Source: Vandiemenella viatica
Taxonomy: Eukaryota; Arthropoda; Insecta; Orthoptera; Morabidae
NCBI GenBank assembly: GCA_031002005.1
Contig: JARYHS010013630.1
Span: 241,807,539 to 241,871,538 of the forward strand
DNA: 64,000 bases
Direction: 5' to 3'
Made by a program: the position numbers and the translations under genes. This document shows positions 35,038 through 46,100 of this stretch, in pieces; position 1 is the stretch's first letter; each line of letters opens with the position of its first letter. A model generated the notes under the pieces. The model did not search any database. It saw nothing but the letters and a program-made list of their open reading frames with translations, and was not told the DNA's origin.

Positions 35038-35791
35038 GTTTGTTATAATTACTTTAAAACTTATGAAGTAGAAATAAGAGAAATGAGCTAAAAATAAAAG
35101 AACTATATGTCCTTGATTTTCCAGTTTTGGGTTTTTATCTTCCTTGTTGTTATCCTGTTGGCATGCTGATTACAGACACACACAGCATTTTCATCAGTAA
35201 GGTACAATGACAGACTTGCCAAAAGAGAGAGCGACTAAAACTGCCCTTTGGGTTTATTAGATGCTTCCCCTCCCTATCCACACTTAGTGGAGAGGGGTGA
35301 GGCCTCATTATTCACATACTGTGTGAGATCATTTTATCACCTTGCAGTATTTTTGGCAGTTGGTAATGTGGCAAATTGTTAACTGCCATTCTGTTAATGT
35401 CTGTTGTGTCACTCTATCAGCACTATGTCAGGCTTACTCACTTCCACACTTACTGATTTACAGAATGTGTGATTTTTGAGCAGGTGTTGCACCTGGATCA
35501 ATACATCTCCACCCTTTACTATGTCTGCAGTCCACTTAGATGTCATTCTCATTACAATCTTAGAGATCGGCTTCTGTACAATTTTCTCTTAAGGCTAATT
35601 TCAAAAGTTTCCTTATACTAGGTACATTTTGTGTTTGTTGACTTGGATTATGATGTTTGAAAGCAATTACAATGGTGGATTTATTAGTTTTTATTGCTAT
35701 GGTAATGATTTTTGGTTATGGTAGTCATGCCATTCTGATAGCGTTCCAGCCATGGCAGTGAATTTTGTAACAACCATTGAGTACTGCTGCC
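35038..35791. other. Intron sequence, no gene seen
   Basis: No element or coding homology recognised. Confidence 0.4.
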
Positions 35792-35805
35792 TAAGACATA
35801 GGTAA

Positions 35806-36127
35806 TTAAACTAAGGAAAAAGGAAACTGCTTTAGGCAATATAATTGTAAGGACAGGGAAAATGACTCATCACTCACCAAAGTTGACGGCAGCGACGAGA
35901 GGAGAACATATATAAACACACAAATAAACTCAATATTTCGGTTAAACCTTAATCATGATGTAGAAAATGAGTCGTGTGCACACCTCCCGAGCCTCATGAC
36001 TCATTGTCTACATCATGATTAAGGTTTAACCGAAATATTGAGTTTATTTGTGTGTTTATATATGTTCTCCTCTCGTCGCTGCCGTCAACTTTGGTGAGTG
36101 ATAAGTCATTTTCCCTGTCCTTACAAT
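35806..36127. mobile_element. Near-perfect palindrome with 14-bp TSD
   Basis: Flanked by the exact 14-base direct repeat TAAGACATAGGTAA (35792-35805 and 36128-36141). From 35843 to about 35976 and from about 35994 to 36127 the arms are reverse complements with very few mismatches around a short GC-richer centre (near GTGCACACCTCCCGAG). A 37-base unpaired A-rich stretch (35806-35842) lies at the left. Each arm has CATCATGATTAAGG followed by TTTAACCGAAATATTG and ends GACAGGGAAAATGACTCATC, the PLE 3'-end module seen alone at 8190, 10150, 15195, 19925, 40770, 50660 and 51000. It is non-coding. The target duplication shows it inserted as a unit. Confidence 0.85.
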
Positions 36128-36141
36128 TAAGACATAGGTAA

Positions 36142-38646
36142 AAATGCCTGAGACAGCCTTTCATACGTCAGCAAGGTTCCGTGTTTTAGAGCTTACTCAG
36201 TTGTACCATTGTCTAAAACACTCATCAAATTGTAGTAGTGAATAATCCTCTATAATGCCAATAGTAATTTGACAGTTTGACCTTGATTGCTCTCCACTCA
36301 TGCTGATTGCATTACAAGTAACTATAACACAGTTTTGTTCTTATGTACATTCACAGTGTCTTAATATGGTTAATACTGTTGAGTTAATGTTGATATTTCT
36401 TGATCTGCAATGATAAATTTAAAATAACAGAGGATATTTGACTGGTTTGTCGTATTGTCTATTACTTTCACACTTTAAACTTCTGGGCATAGAGTCACTT
36501 GTTTACCCTTCATACATCCACTTCCCATTTATTATACTGTTATTAATAATGGACAAATCTTTTTTTTTCTGGTCTTAACACTGAACTTGCAGGACTCGTC
36601 ATTTGATTCTAATTTACAGATAGTGAATGGCATTCTCATGGTACGACTTTATTTGAATTAATATTACCACTTATTTTAATGCCAGGAATAATGCTTACAG
36701 TTACTTTACACAATTTTTCTTATCAGTTGACATAACATATTCTCTTAAATTGTTATGATTCTGTTTCTCCATAAGTATGATATCTTTTAATTATGAAATG
36801 GTGCTTAAAATAATCATTTACCATTGTTGAACCTGAATGTAGTATTAAACCAGTTTTATTTGATCACATCTTTAATAAATTTCAGCGGTTGATTTATTTT
36901 TTACTTTCGCAGTGATACATTCTCTATGATAGTGACAACTATTTTCTTTTTTCTCCTACTTCACGTGCTTTTACTCTTAATTCACTCTTTAATAACATTT
37001 TTAGTATCTTGCTGAGTGATCAAGGTTGACCTCCCCTATTTAAATATACGTATAATGACTAATTAATTATGAACCCTCTTTTATTTCCTTATTAATAATC
37101 TTTCTCATTGTTCTTCCCTCTTTGATCCTTTATTCTTTTCCTTGATACTGTCGATCTAATTCTAATAGTTTGACCATCAAAGTGTCATTATTTGCTTTCT
37201 AAACATTTGACGAGTGTCTCATATCACTTCTTAGCTTAATCTCAACATTATTTTCCATAGTGAAATGTATGACTATTTACATCTGCTTAACATCCCCTTA
37301 TCTATTCATTCAGTATATCTCACTGCTATTCAGAACATTTCTTATGCTTTACAGAATAAATACCTGCGATGGTTGATTCATCCCTCTTGCACATATATTA
37401 TTCCTACTTTCCAATAATTATCTTTGCAAATTACTCTGATGTTTCCTAGCAGCACATTTTTTTATGATTTCCTTAACAATATTCAGTTTGGTGAAAATCA
37501 TAATTATTGCATTGTAGTGAACCAAGGTTTTATATGGAATTATAGGGATTTACAGAGAAATTATGGAGCCTGGTCAGTTGTGACAGTTGCTGTAAACAGT
37601 TGAACCAGAGGGTAAACTCGTGGAATGATGAACTGGATAGTGGGTCAAGTCAGTCTTCAGTTTCAAGTGAGAAATGACATTATGAGGACAAATGACCACA
37701 TCAAGGTAGCATAGGAATGGACTGTCATCATCCCCTCCACCAAAAAAGTTAGTGGGGATTATGAACAAAATTCAGGTGTAGCGATGCAGCAGAGATTGAA
37801 CTGGGTGGCTGCAGCTGCAAGGTGGATGGATGGTTGTCGAACAGGTCATGCTTGGGTCACCACAGTGAGCAGAGGTGCTGGTGGCACAACTCAGAGTGAG
37901 AGTGGCAGCAGAAATGGGGGACACAGCTTTTGACGAACTCCAGTAATCTTTGGTGTTCTAAGTGGGAAAGTAATATACAGTTGGCTTGATATACCCATGT
38001 GACAATGAGAGAAGTTATGATTGGCTGAAGGATGAAAGAAGCAAGTGCCCATGTTAGGAACGGACAGTAATTTTGAAAATGTCAGTCTGTGCAGAAGCAC
38101 CTAGTGGTCAAGAGTGAAATTAGTGCTAGAGCCACATGGATTACTAGTCATCACATTGTCCGTCCTAAACTAGTTTGTGATATGTGAAACCAAACTGTGT
38201 GATGGTAGATCTTATTGTGTGTCGTTTAATGTAGACGTTTCCTAATTGTAAACCTGCAAGCTTTAGGAATGAGGTCCATTGCTCAGCACACTTAAATACG
38301 TGACTGGTACTGGACTGGGAATTTTGTGATTTTAAATAAACTATTGTGGAACTGTTTGCCACATCAAAAACCATTATTTGCAGGCTTCCTTTAGAGACAG
38401 ACCCATCTTCAGAATTTCTATTGATGATTTCCCTTATGGGATGGCGATCAAAACTATGTTTTGAACCTGTGCATTATAACGTTTCCATCAGCGTAAAAGG
38501 CAGATATTTTATTAACAAGATCATCACATGGCAACAATAGAAAATATGCTATGGACATTCTCTGTCACTGACACAATGATTTTTCTTATGGTGACCACCC
38601 TTGCTCTCCATACTACTGCAGACACTAACAAATCTAATTTCTCTCA
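36142..38646. other. Intron sequence, no gene seen
   Basis: AT-rich to about 37540. From 37560 to 38160 it is GC-richer and non-repetitive to the eye, with many short frames in both strands and none recognised; an old element is possible. Confidence 0.35.
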
Positions 38647-38648
38647 TA

Positions 38649-39925
38649 CACTGAAGAGCCAAATAAACTGGTATAGACATGCTTATGCAAACACTGAGAT
38701 ATGTAAACACTCGGAATACGGCGCTGCGGTCGGTAGTGCCTACATAAGACAACAAGTGTCTGGCGCTGGGGTTAGATTGGTTACTGCTGCTACAATGGCA
38801 GGTTAACATGAGTTAAGTGAGTTTGAATGTGGTGTTATAGTCAGTGCACAAGAGATGGGATGCAGCATCTTCGAGGTAGTGATGAGGTGGGGATTTTCCT
38901 GTATTACATTTCATGAGTGCACCTTGAATATCGAGAATCCAGTAAAGCATCAAATCTCCGACATTGCTGCGGCCGGATAAAGATCCTGCTAGAACGGGAC
39001 AATGGCAACTGAAGAGAATCATTCAACATGACACAAGTGCAACCCTTCCGCAAATTGCTGCGGATTTCAATGCTAGGTCAAAAACAAGTGTCAGTGTGAG
39101 AATCATTCAGTGAAACATCATCAATATGGGCTTTCAGATCCAAAGACCCACTCGTGTACCCTTTCTGAGTGCACGACACAAAGCTTTACGCCCCACCTGG
39201 GGCCGTCAACACCGACATTGGACTGTTGATGATTGGAAACATGTTGCCTGGTCTGATGAGTCTCATTTCAATTGTTTTTAATTGCTTTACGTCTCTCAAC
39301 AGCGAGGTCCTTAGAGACGGGATTTCAATTGTATCAAGTGGATGGACATGTGCGGGTATGGAGACAACCTCATGAATTCAAGGTCCCTGCATGTCAGCAG
39401 GGGACTGTTCAAGCGGTGGAGGCTCTGTAATGCTGCGGAGTGTGTGCAGTTGGAGTGATATGGGACCCCTAATACGTCTAGATATGACTCTGACATGTAA
39501 CTCGTACGTACGCATCCTGGCTGATCACCTGCATCCATTGTGTATTCTGACGGACTTGGGCAATTCCAGTAGGACGATGCGACACCCCACACATCCCGTA
39601 TTGCTACAGAGTGGCTTCAGGAACACTCTTCTGAGTTTAAACACCTCCGCTGGCTACCAAACTCCCCAGACATGAACATAATTAAGCATATCTGGGATGC
39701 CTTGCAATGTGCCATTCACTCATACCCCCCGCCCCCCCCCCCCCCCCCTCCCCATACTCTTACGGATTTATGAACAGTCCTGCAGGATGCATGGTGTCTA
39801 TTCCCTCCAGCACTACTTCAGACTTTAGTTAGTCCATGCCATGTCATGTTGCATCACTTCTGCATGCTCGCGGGTGCCCTATACGATATTAGGCAGGTGT
39901 ACCAGTTTCTTTGGCTTTTCACCCC
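38649..39925 (+). mobile_element. Second Tc1-like element, dead
   Basis: Left end CACTGAAGAGCCAAATAAAC at 38649 after a TA; the right end, complemented, reads GAAAAGCCAAAGAAACTGG near 39925. These termini are typical of a Tc1 family widespread in arthropods. + strand transposase pieces: PTWGRQHRHWTVDDWKHVAW then SDESHFQLYQVDGHV (first Asp) at 39190-39345; DDATPHTS (second Asp) near 39575, preceded by a stop; and NSPDMNIIKHIWDAL near 39665, where the catalytic glutamate is lysine. A long C run (about 39722-39750) and several stops lie in the 3' part. A 46-base SINE stub interrupts the codons between WSDESHFQ and LYQVDG. Not active. Confidence 0.85.
39276..39321 (-). mobile_element. 46-bp truncated SINE
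   Basis: Flanked by the 11-base direct repeat ATTTCAATTGT (39265-39275 and 39322-39332). The insert, read on the minus strand, is just the last ~35 bases of the SINE family seen at 8995 and 21516 (CCGTC...AAGGACCTCGCTG...GACGTAAAGCAAT) plus its A-rich tail. It is an extreme 5' truncation with an intact target duplication. Removing it and one repeat restores the Tc1 reading. Confidence 0.8.
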
Positions 39926-40429
39926 ACTTTGTTCACAACACCACATTTGAAAAAAAATGATGTCTGACTTTCGAATTTCCCCGTGTATTCTCAACTCATA
40001 CCTCTTTTGGCAATTTTAATTCTAGTCCTTCAGGTTTAATTTCAACCCCTCTAAGCATCCTCATGTCTTTTGGTGGAACTTCTTTCATTCCCCTGACTTC
40101 CTTAATTACCACTTCATTTTTGTGAACTTCCCCTCTTTGAAAACTGCTGTGAACTTTATGCATAACTTCTAAAACCCTCAGTATAACAATTTTGATAATC
40201 TAGCTTACCTTTTCTTCATGAATTACAGTTGCGTGTACTATCTTCCATTGATTATCCATCAGTTGACCAAAATTTACTTTTCTAGTTTCCCTTTCAGATC
40301 TGCCATTTATTTTTGCAACTGCCCCATCGGGAAGTTTACTGTGGGTTCTCCAGTCTCATCAATTACATTTTCTTTTCAAACAAAAGGACTGAGAGTAAAG
40401 ATTGGCCACCCAATGTTATGGGCGCAATA

Positions 40430-40640
40430 TGGATCCGCGGTTGGCAGGGACTATGGAGCGCGGTGGTGGGGAAGGGAGGGGCACTAGCCTTTAAAAGGAC
40501 ACTTCAACACCAGAAACTAGTATTGCAGCTCTGGTCATCACAGTGTGAGCACCAGGCCGACAGATGATGGCAGGGTTCATTGCCAAAAGCTCGTCTTTCA
40601 CCCACACACTCCGGCAGAGAACCCACGAAGAATATATTAC
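40430..40640 (+). mobile_element. PLE-type end with HHR-like relic
   Basis: GC-rich block. At 40561-40594 it has CAGATGAT, then a GGCA/TGCC hairpin, then CAAAAGCTCGTC. This differs from the hammerhead-like CTGATGA...GAAA order by one change in each block. A TTTAAAAGG TATA-like stretch lies at about 40491. Such sequences occur in the pseudo-LTRs of Penelope-like elements. Boundaries are approximate. Confidence 0.45.
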
Positions 40641-40769
40641 ATTTCCTTTGTTACATTCTGAATACCCTCTTTAGTCTTCCAAGTATCACAGAGATCACTT
40701 CTTGATCTATCCTCTTCTATCTAACATCATCTTAATACCACAAGCATTTTATCTATACAAACATTACTT

Positions 40770-40935
40770 TAAAAATAAGATAGTATAGGGAAAATCACCC
40801 ATCACTTACAACAGATGAAGGAAGGAGAGCCGAAAATACACACAAAAAACAATCACAAGATTTTGGTTTTTAATTTTAATTATGTGAGAGACATATGGCA
40901 GAAGGGAGATGTGTACTGATTGGGATCTACCATAT
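40770..40935 (-). repeat. PLE-terminus module, minus
   Basis: Begins TAGTATAGGGAAAATCACCC, then CATCACTTACAACAGATGAAGG, then AAAATACACACAAAAAACAATC, then GATTTTGG, and continues to GGGAGATGTGTACTGATTGG. This is the same block order as the other modules. Confidence 0.6.
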
Positions 40936-41268
40936 GATTCATATATGATGCCTGTAATTGGTACAGTTACCTTACTAGATCCACTTCCATAATATTGAGA
41001 GTATTTCCTCATCTTCCCATCTTAGTAGAGATACCTGTGTCCATCTTCCTGATTGTCTATGACAACCATCGCAGCACTGTGCCACTGACAGATGCCCATG
41101 GTGTCTTTGTTGGTAAGAGACTTTTCAAGAGAGAGATCTGCTGAGTGTGCCAAGAAGTTTTAGTAGATTTTTCCCCTCCCTGTCTCTGCTGGGTGGGTAG
41201 AGGTGACGTCCTACCATTTGCATATTGCCTCTGGTCATTTTATCTTTTTGCAGTATCCTTTTACTTGG

Positions 41269-41318
41269 CCCCGCAGGGGCCTGGTACGCAAGTGCCAGGT
41301 ACGGGTTTGGCGAACCCG
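41269..41318 (+). promoter_or_regulatory. Structured 5' end of the LINE
   Basis: Three consecutive small hairpins open the element: CCCC-GCA-GGGG (41269-41279), CCTGG...CCAGG (41280-41299) and CGGGTT-TGGCG-AACCCG (41302-41318). LINEs start from an internal promoter at their 5' end, so this is probably promoter and leader sequence. The hairpins are seen; a role is not shown. Confidence 0.5.
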
Positions 41319-41677
41319 CGGTGCCCGAGCTGGAAACTTGTGAGCGCCGCAAGTTTCCCACACCGTAAACTCCTACCATGCTTCAACGACCACCGTAGGG
41401 CGTGGCGGTGGAACGTTGTGTGCCTAGGAGAACGGGGATCTTGGCTTCATCGCCCGGATCGCGAGGACGGTACAAACCTCTATAAAAAAACCCCTCAACC
41501 TCAAGGTCGGACACGTGCCGAGGAGGCGGATGAGTGGTGAGGCAAACCACCCGCTAACGTGCAACCTCGGGGGCACCTGCGCACCCCTGTTGTATAAGCA
41601 TTCCTATATAACATGTTTTTGCTCGTGGGACCAAAATTCCTTCTCACAAACAAAAACAAAACCCCTGCGGCCCGGGT

Positions 41678-43147
41678 GTGTCGCAGGTAAATAAAAATAC
41701 ACCCAGTTCAAAAAAGCGGGCGAGGGTTGAAAGCCCTCCTCCTGAACAAAGTAACAGTAACGGCAAGGGTCTTCTTATAGATAACGCCTTCGTTATAATG
41801 ACACGGGTGGAGGGATCTTTTGAGAAGGTCTCTCCATTTTATGTAAACAAAGGTTTAGAGGGTATTGCGGGTACCCTCAAATCGGTAAAAAAGCTGAGGA
41901 ACGGGACTCTGCTTTTGGAAACATCCACCCAAAAGCAGGCTGTCCAACTCCTTAAGTGCGAGAAGCTCGGGGAGTTCGCAGTAAAGTGCGAACTCCATAA
42001 AACTCTAAACTCTAGTAAAGGTGTCATCACCTGTAGAGACCTCAGAGATTTAGAGACCGAGGAACTCCTTAAGGAGTGGTCTACAGAACATGTGGTCGAG
42101 GTTCGTCAGATTAAACGAAGGGTTAACGGCAGTCTTGAGAAGACAGCCACCTTCGTCCTGACGTTCGACACTCCGACGTTGCCGAAAAACATCAAGGCAG
42201 GATATTTGAATTTGAATATCCGCCCGTATGTGCCGGACCCAATGCGCTGCTTTAAGTGCCAGCGGTTCGGCCATACGACGGCGACCTGCAAGGGCAACCC
42301 CACCTGTGGGAAGTGCGGAAAGGCGGCTCATGAGCCAGGCACGAGCTGCACGCTCCCACAGGTGTGTGTCAACTGCTCCGGGGCACATCCAGCCTGGAGC
42401 AGGGAGTGTCGATTGTATCTGGAGGAAAAAAAGATACAGGAGTTGAAAACGAAAGAGCGGATTTCGTATGGCGAAGCCAAGAAGCAGTATAAGGCTCTGG
42501 CTCCACCAGTCTTCGCTACCAGCTTCGCGAAGACGTTATCAACTCCCGTCAGGAAAGAAAGTGTCACTACCCAGACGTCCGTTGCGGACATGGGCACAAG
42601 TCCAATGTGCTCATGTCAGTGCAGATGTGGTGCCACACCCATCAAGGTCATTACACCTAGGACCTCGGACGTGGGTAGCAACACTCTGACAAACTCGACC
42701 ACATCGACAGCATGTTCAGTAAGTCCACCAGTAAAAGCACAGCCATCCGTTACAGTAGCTACAGTCGTGGGTGCCTCTGCAACAGCAGAAAAGGCACCCA
42801 TTGCAGAAGCATTACCTGCAGCAGCAATAGCAACGGCAACGCCATCTGCCAGTAGCGGATGGCAAACTGTGCGGAAAGTGCGGGGTCCGAAGTTTAAACA
42901 CACGGACCCCACTGTGTTCTTGAAGTCCCCTTCTACTTCTCCTCCAAGTTCCCCAACTGGCAGGGAGAAGAAGGGGAACAGGCCTCGGCGGAACAAAAAT
43001 CCGCATGACTCCGAGGCCTTAGAACAAGTGTCGTCTTCGGACCCCGAAGATGACTTTATGCTGGTGGACGTAGACCCTGGTCCCGTTCCTCAGCAGACAC
43101 CAGACCCTGACCCACCCGACCCGGGGCGGGTGGTTTTAAATAGGTAG
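41678..43147 (+). CDS. LINE ORF1, zinc-knuckle RNA-binding protein
   Basis: Gag-like ORF1 protein that packages the element's RNA. The frame is open from 41612. The codon at 41678 is GTG, not ATG; the first in-frame ATG is 41798, while another ATG at 41613 is in a different frame and reaches a stop at 41688. The true start is therefore unresolved (frameshifted leader or ATG 41798). The basic N-terminus (KKRAR) is followed by a probable RRM-like region and three cysteine-histidine knuckles from residue about 191 (CFKCQRFGHTTATC, CGKCGKAAHEPGTSC, CVNCSGAHPAWSREC). After these come a charged helix, an alanine/threonine-rich low-complexity linker and a proline/aspartate-rich C-terminus. It ends one base before the ORF2 ATG. 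Confidence 0.88.
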   Translation: MSQVNKNTPSSKKRARVESPPPEQSNSNGKGLLIDNAFVIMTRVEGSFEKVSPFYVNKGLEGIAGTLKSVKKLRNGTLLLETSTQKQAVQLLKCEKLGEFAVKCELHKTLNSSKGVITCRDLRDLETEELLKEWSTEHVVEVRQIKRRVNGSLEKTATFVLTFDTPTLPKNIKAGYLNLNIRPYVPDPMRCFKCQRFGHTTATCKGNPTCGKCGKAAHEPGTSCTLPQVCVNCSGAHPAWSRECRLYLEEKKIQELKTKERISYGEAKKQYKALAPPVFATSFAKTLSTPVRKESVTTQTSVADMGTSPMCSCQCRCGATPIKVITPRTSDVGSNTLTNSTTSTACSVSPPVKAQPSVTVATVVGASATAEKAPIAEALPAAAIATATPSASSGWQTVRKVRGPKFKHTDPTVFLKSPSTSPPSSPTGREKKGNRPRRNKNPHDSEALEQVSSSDPEDDFMLVDVDPGPVPQQTPDPDPPDPGRVVLNR

Positions 43148-43148
43148 G

Positions 43149-46100
43149 ATGGCTCCCATACTTCAGTGGAACGTAAACGGCTTTCAGGCTCACAAAGAGG
43201 AAGTCCAACTCTTAGTACGGTCTGATCCTTTGTGTCTCTGTCTGCAAGAGACACATTTCAGACCACTACACCAGCCAGTGCTAAGAGGATATGACATATT
43301 CCGAAAGGACGATACCGAGGGTGATCGAGCTAAGGGAGGAGTGGCGGTGTTGGTCCGAAACACTGTCCACTCCGAACCCGTTGCTCTCACCTCCACATTA
43401 CAAGCAGTAGTGGTGAAAATACACGGTCCAATCCAACTGACCGTGTGCTCTATCTATCTGCCACCCAGTGTGTCAGTCGGCTACGACGACCTGGTTGGCA
43501 TTATGCGACAACTCACTCGGCCCTTTCTCCTTGTGGGAGATTTCAACGCCCACAGTGCGTTGTGGGGTTCAACCACCGATTGCCCCAGGGGCCGAGTGGT
43601 TGGTGGATTGATGGAGCGGGAGGAAATTTGTATCCTGAATACAGGGCAAATGACTCATTTCACCACTGCTGCCGGTACGTCTTCTGCCATTGACCTTACC
43701 TTGTGTTCTCCCTCAATCGCAGACTCCGTGCTATGGGAAGTGGATCGCGACCTACATGGAAGCAACCACTTCCCTATTTGGATGCACGTAGAGTGTGAAC
43801 GTGGAGGAGGATATAACCGACGTAAATGGAACGTCAGTTGTGCAGATTGGCAGCTCTACTGCCATGCTGTACAACTGCAACCCTGTGGCAGTATACAGGA
43901 GAAGGTGAATCACTTGACCGAAGTGATTCACCGAGCAGCTGACGTTTCCATGCCGAAGAGCTCCGGAACGCTGCGAAGGACGCCCGTCCCCTGGTGGAAC
44001 GATGAATGTCGTTCCGCCATCCAGGGTCGCCGACGGGCGTTGCGTCGTTTTAGGTTGTGCCCAACATCTGACAACCTAGCAGCGTTCCGTATTGCCAGAG
44101 CTAAGGCGCGTCGAGTTATTAAGGAGAGCAAGAAGAGGTCATGGCAGAACTTTGTGAGCACAATAAATCGTTCCACACCTTCATCGAAAGTATGGGAGTC
44201 CACTCGCCGTATATCTGGAAGGTACTCCTGCCCACCAGTATCTGGGTTACTGGATCACGGACGGATCATTACTGACGAACGAAGCATAGCGCAGCTGATG
44301 GTGGAGAACTTCGCCGCCATCACTTCGTCCGCCAACTTTGACCCTCGGTTTCAGCGACGTAGAGCCGCTGCCGAGAGGCGACCGCTGTGTTTCGATTCGT
44401 CGAATACAGAGGCCTACAACTGCCCATTTACATCTTGGGAGCTGGAGTCAGCGTTGAACAGCGCAAATGACACTGCTCCAGGGCCTGATTTGATCCAGTA
44501 CCAGATGCTGAGGCATCTCAGTAAGGATGCTAAAAAGTACCTTCTAGATATTTTTAACGACATTTGGACTGGAGGACACTTCCCTGACTCGTGGAAAGAA
44601 GCAACACTTATCCCTATTTTAAAGCCTGGTAAGGACAAATTGTTGCCAGGTAGCTATCGTAGTATCGCCCTTACAAGCTGCGTGGGTAAGACACTGGAGA
44701 GGATGGTTAACCGCCGCCTCGTCTGGTGTCTGGAATCCCAAAACCTTCTGAGCCGCTTTCAGTGTGGATTCAGGAAATTCCGTTCCACCTTGGACAACCT
44801 GATCCTCCTGGAGGCGGCAATACAGGATGCATTCATCCGCAGCCAACACCTTGTGGGTGTTTTTTTCAACCTTGAAAAGGCCTACGATACTACCTGGCGG
44901 CATGTGATTTTAAAACAGTTACATGAATGGGGTTTTAGGGGAAACCTACCCCGTTTTTTAAAATCATTTTTATCTGGTCGTTGCTTCCGGTACCGAGTCA
45001 GTGGGTGTTTTTTTTCGACCTTGAAAAGGCCTACGATACTACCTGGCGGCATGTGATTTTAAAACAGTTACATGAATGGGGTTTTAGGGGAAACCTACCC
45101 CGTTTTTTAAAATCATTTTTATCTGGTCGTTGCTTCCGGTACCGAGTCGGTGGTGAAGTGTCTGATCTTTTTATTCAGGAAAACGGTGTCCCTCAGGGGT
45201 CAGTTTTAAGTGTTACTCTTTTTGCCATAGCTATTAATAGCATAGCAGCCATTATAAGGAGTCCCTTACGGTACTCCTTATATGTGGACGACTTTTTAAT
45301 TTTTATTGTATCGTCCAGCCTGAGAAGCGCTGAGCGGCAGTTGCAACTCACGCTGAACAGGCTGGATGAATGGTCAGTGCACACCGGTTTTCGTTTCTCC
45401 GCTGAGAAAACCCGGTGTGTACTTTTTACTCGCAGCAGAAGTCTTTTACCAGAGCCTCACCTTACCCTGAGGAACGCCGTTTTAAGTTTTACTGAAACAG
45501 TTTGGTTTCTGGGCCTCATTTTAGATAACAGATTAACCTGGCTACCACATCTCAAAGATGTGAAAGCCAGAGCCTCAAAAGCTCTAAATGTTTTAAAATG
45601 TCTGTGTGGCAGGTCATGGGGCGCTGACCGCTCCTGCCTGTTACAATTTTACAGAGCCTTTGTACGGTCGCGGCTGGAATACGGTTGTATCGTGTATGGT
45701 TCGGCACGGGACAGCTATCTCCGTATACTAGATAGTGTCCACCATGCTGGAATTCGGCTCGCCACGGGTGCATATCGCACCAGCCCTATTGTCAGCATTT
45801 GTGCTGACTCGGGCGAGCCGCCGCTCACCATCCGCCGGCAACTCCTCATGGTGCGACACTACCTTCATGTTGCCATAACACCTGGCAGTCCCGTGTACGA
45901 CATAGTTCTACACCCCAGCCACGAACGGCTCTATGCCAACCGGCATAGAGCCACTAAACCGTTCGGTTACCGTACAAGGGCTATTTTAGAACAATATGGA
46001 TTAGAGCTTCCATCTTTTTATCACCAGGGTTGGAGTAAATCTCCTCCCTGGCTTTTAAAGAGGCCCAGAATAATTTTAGACCTGTGTCGGTACAACAAAC

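Noticed and set aside
42616..42996. 126-codon minus frame within LINE ORF1
   Set aside because: Complement of the low-complexity Ala/Thr-rich linker of ORF1; no independent evidence.
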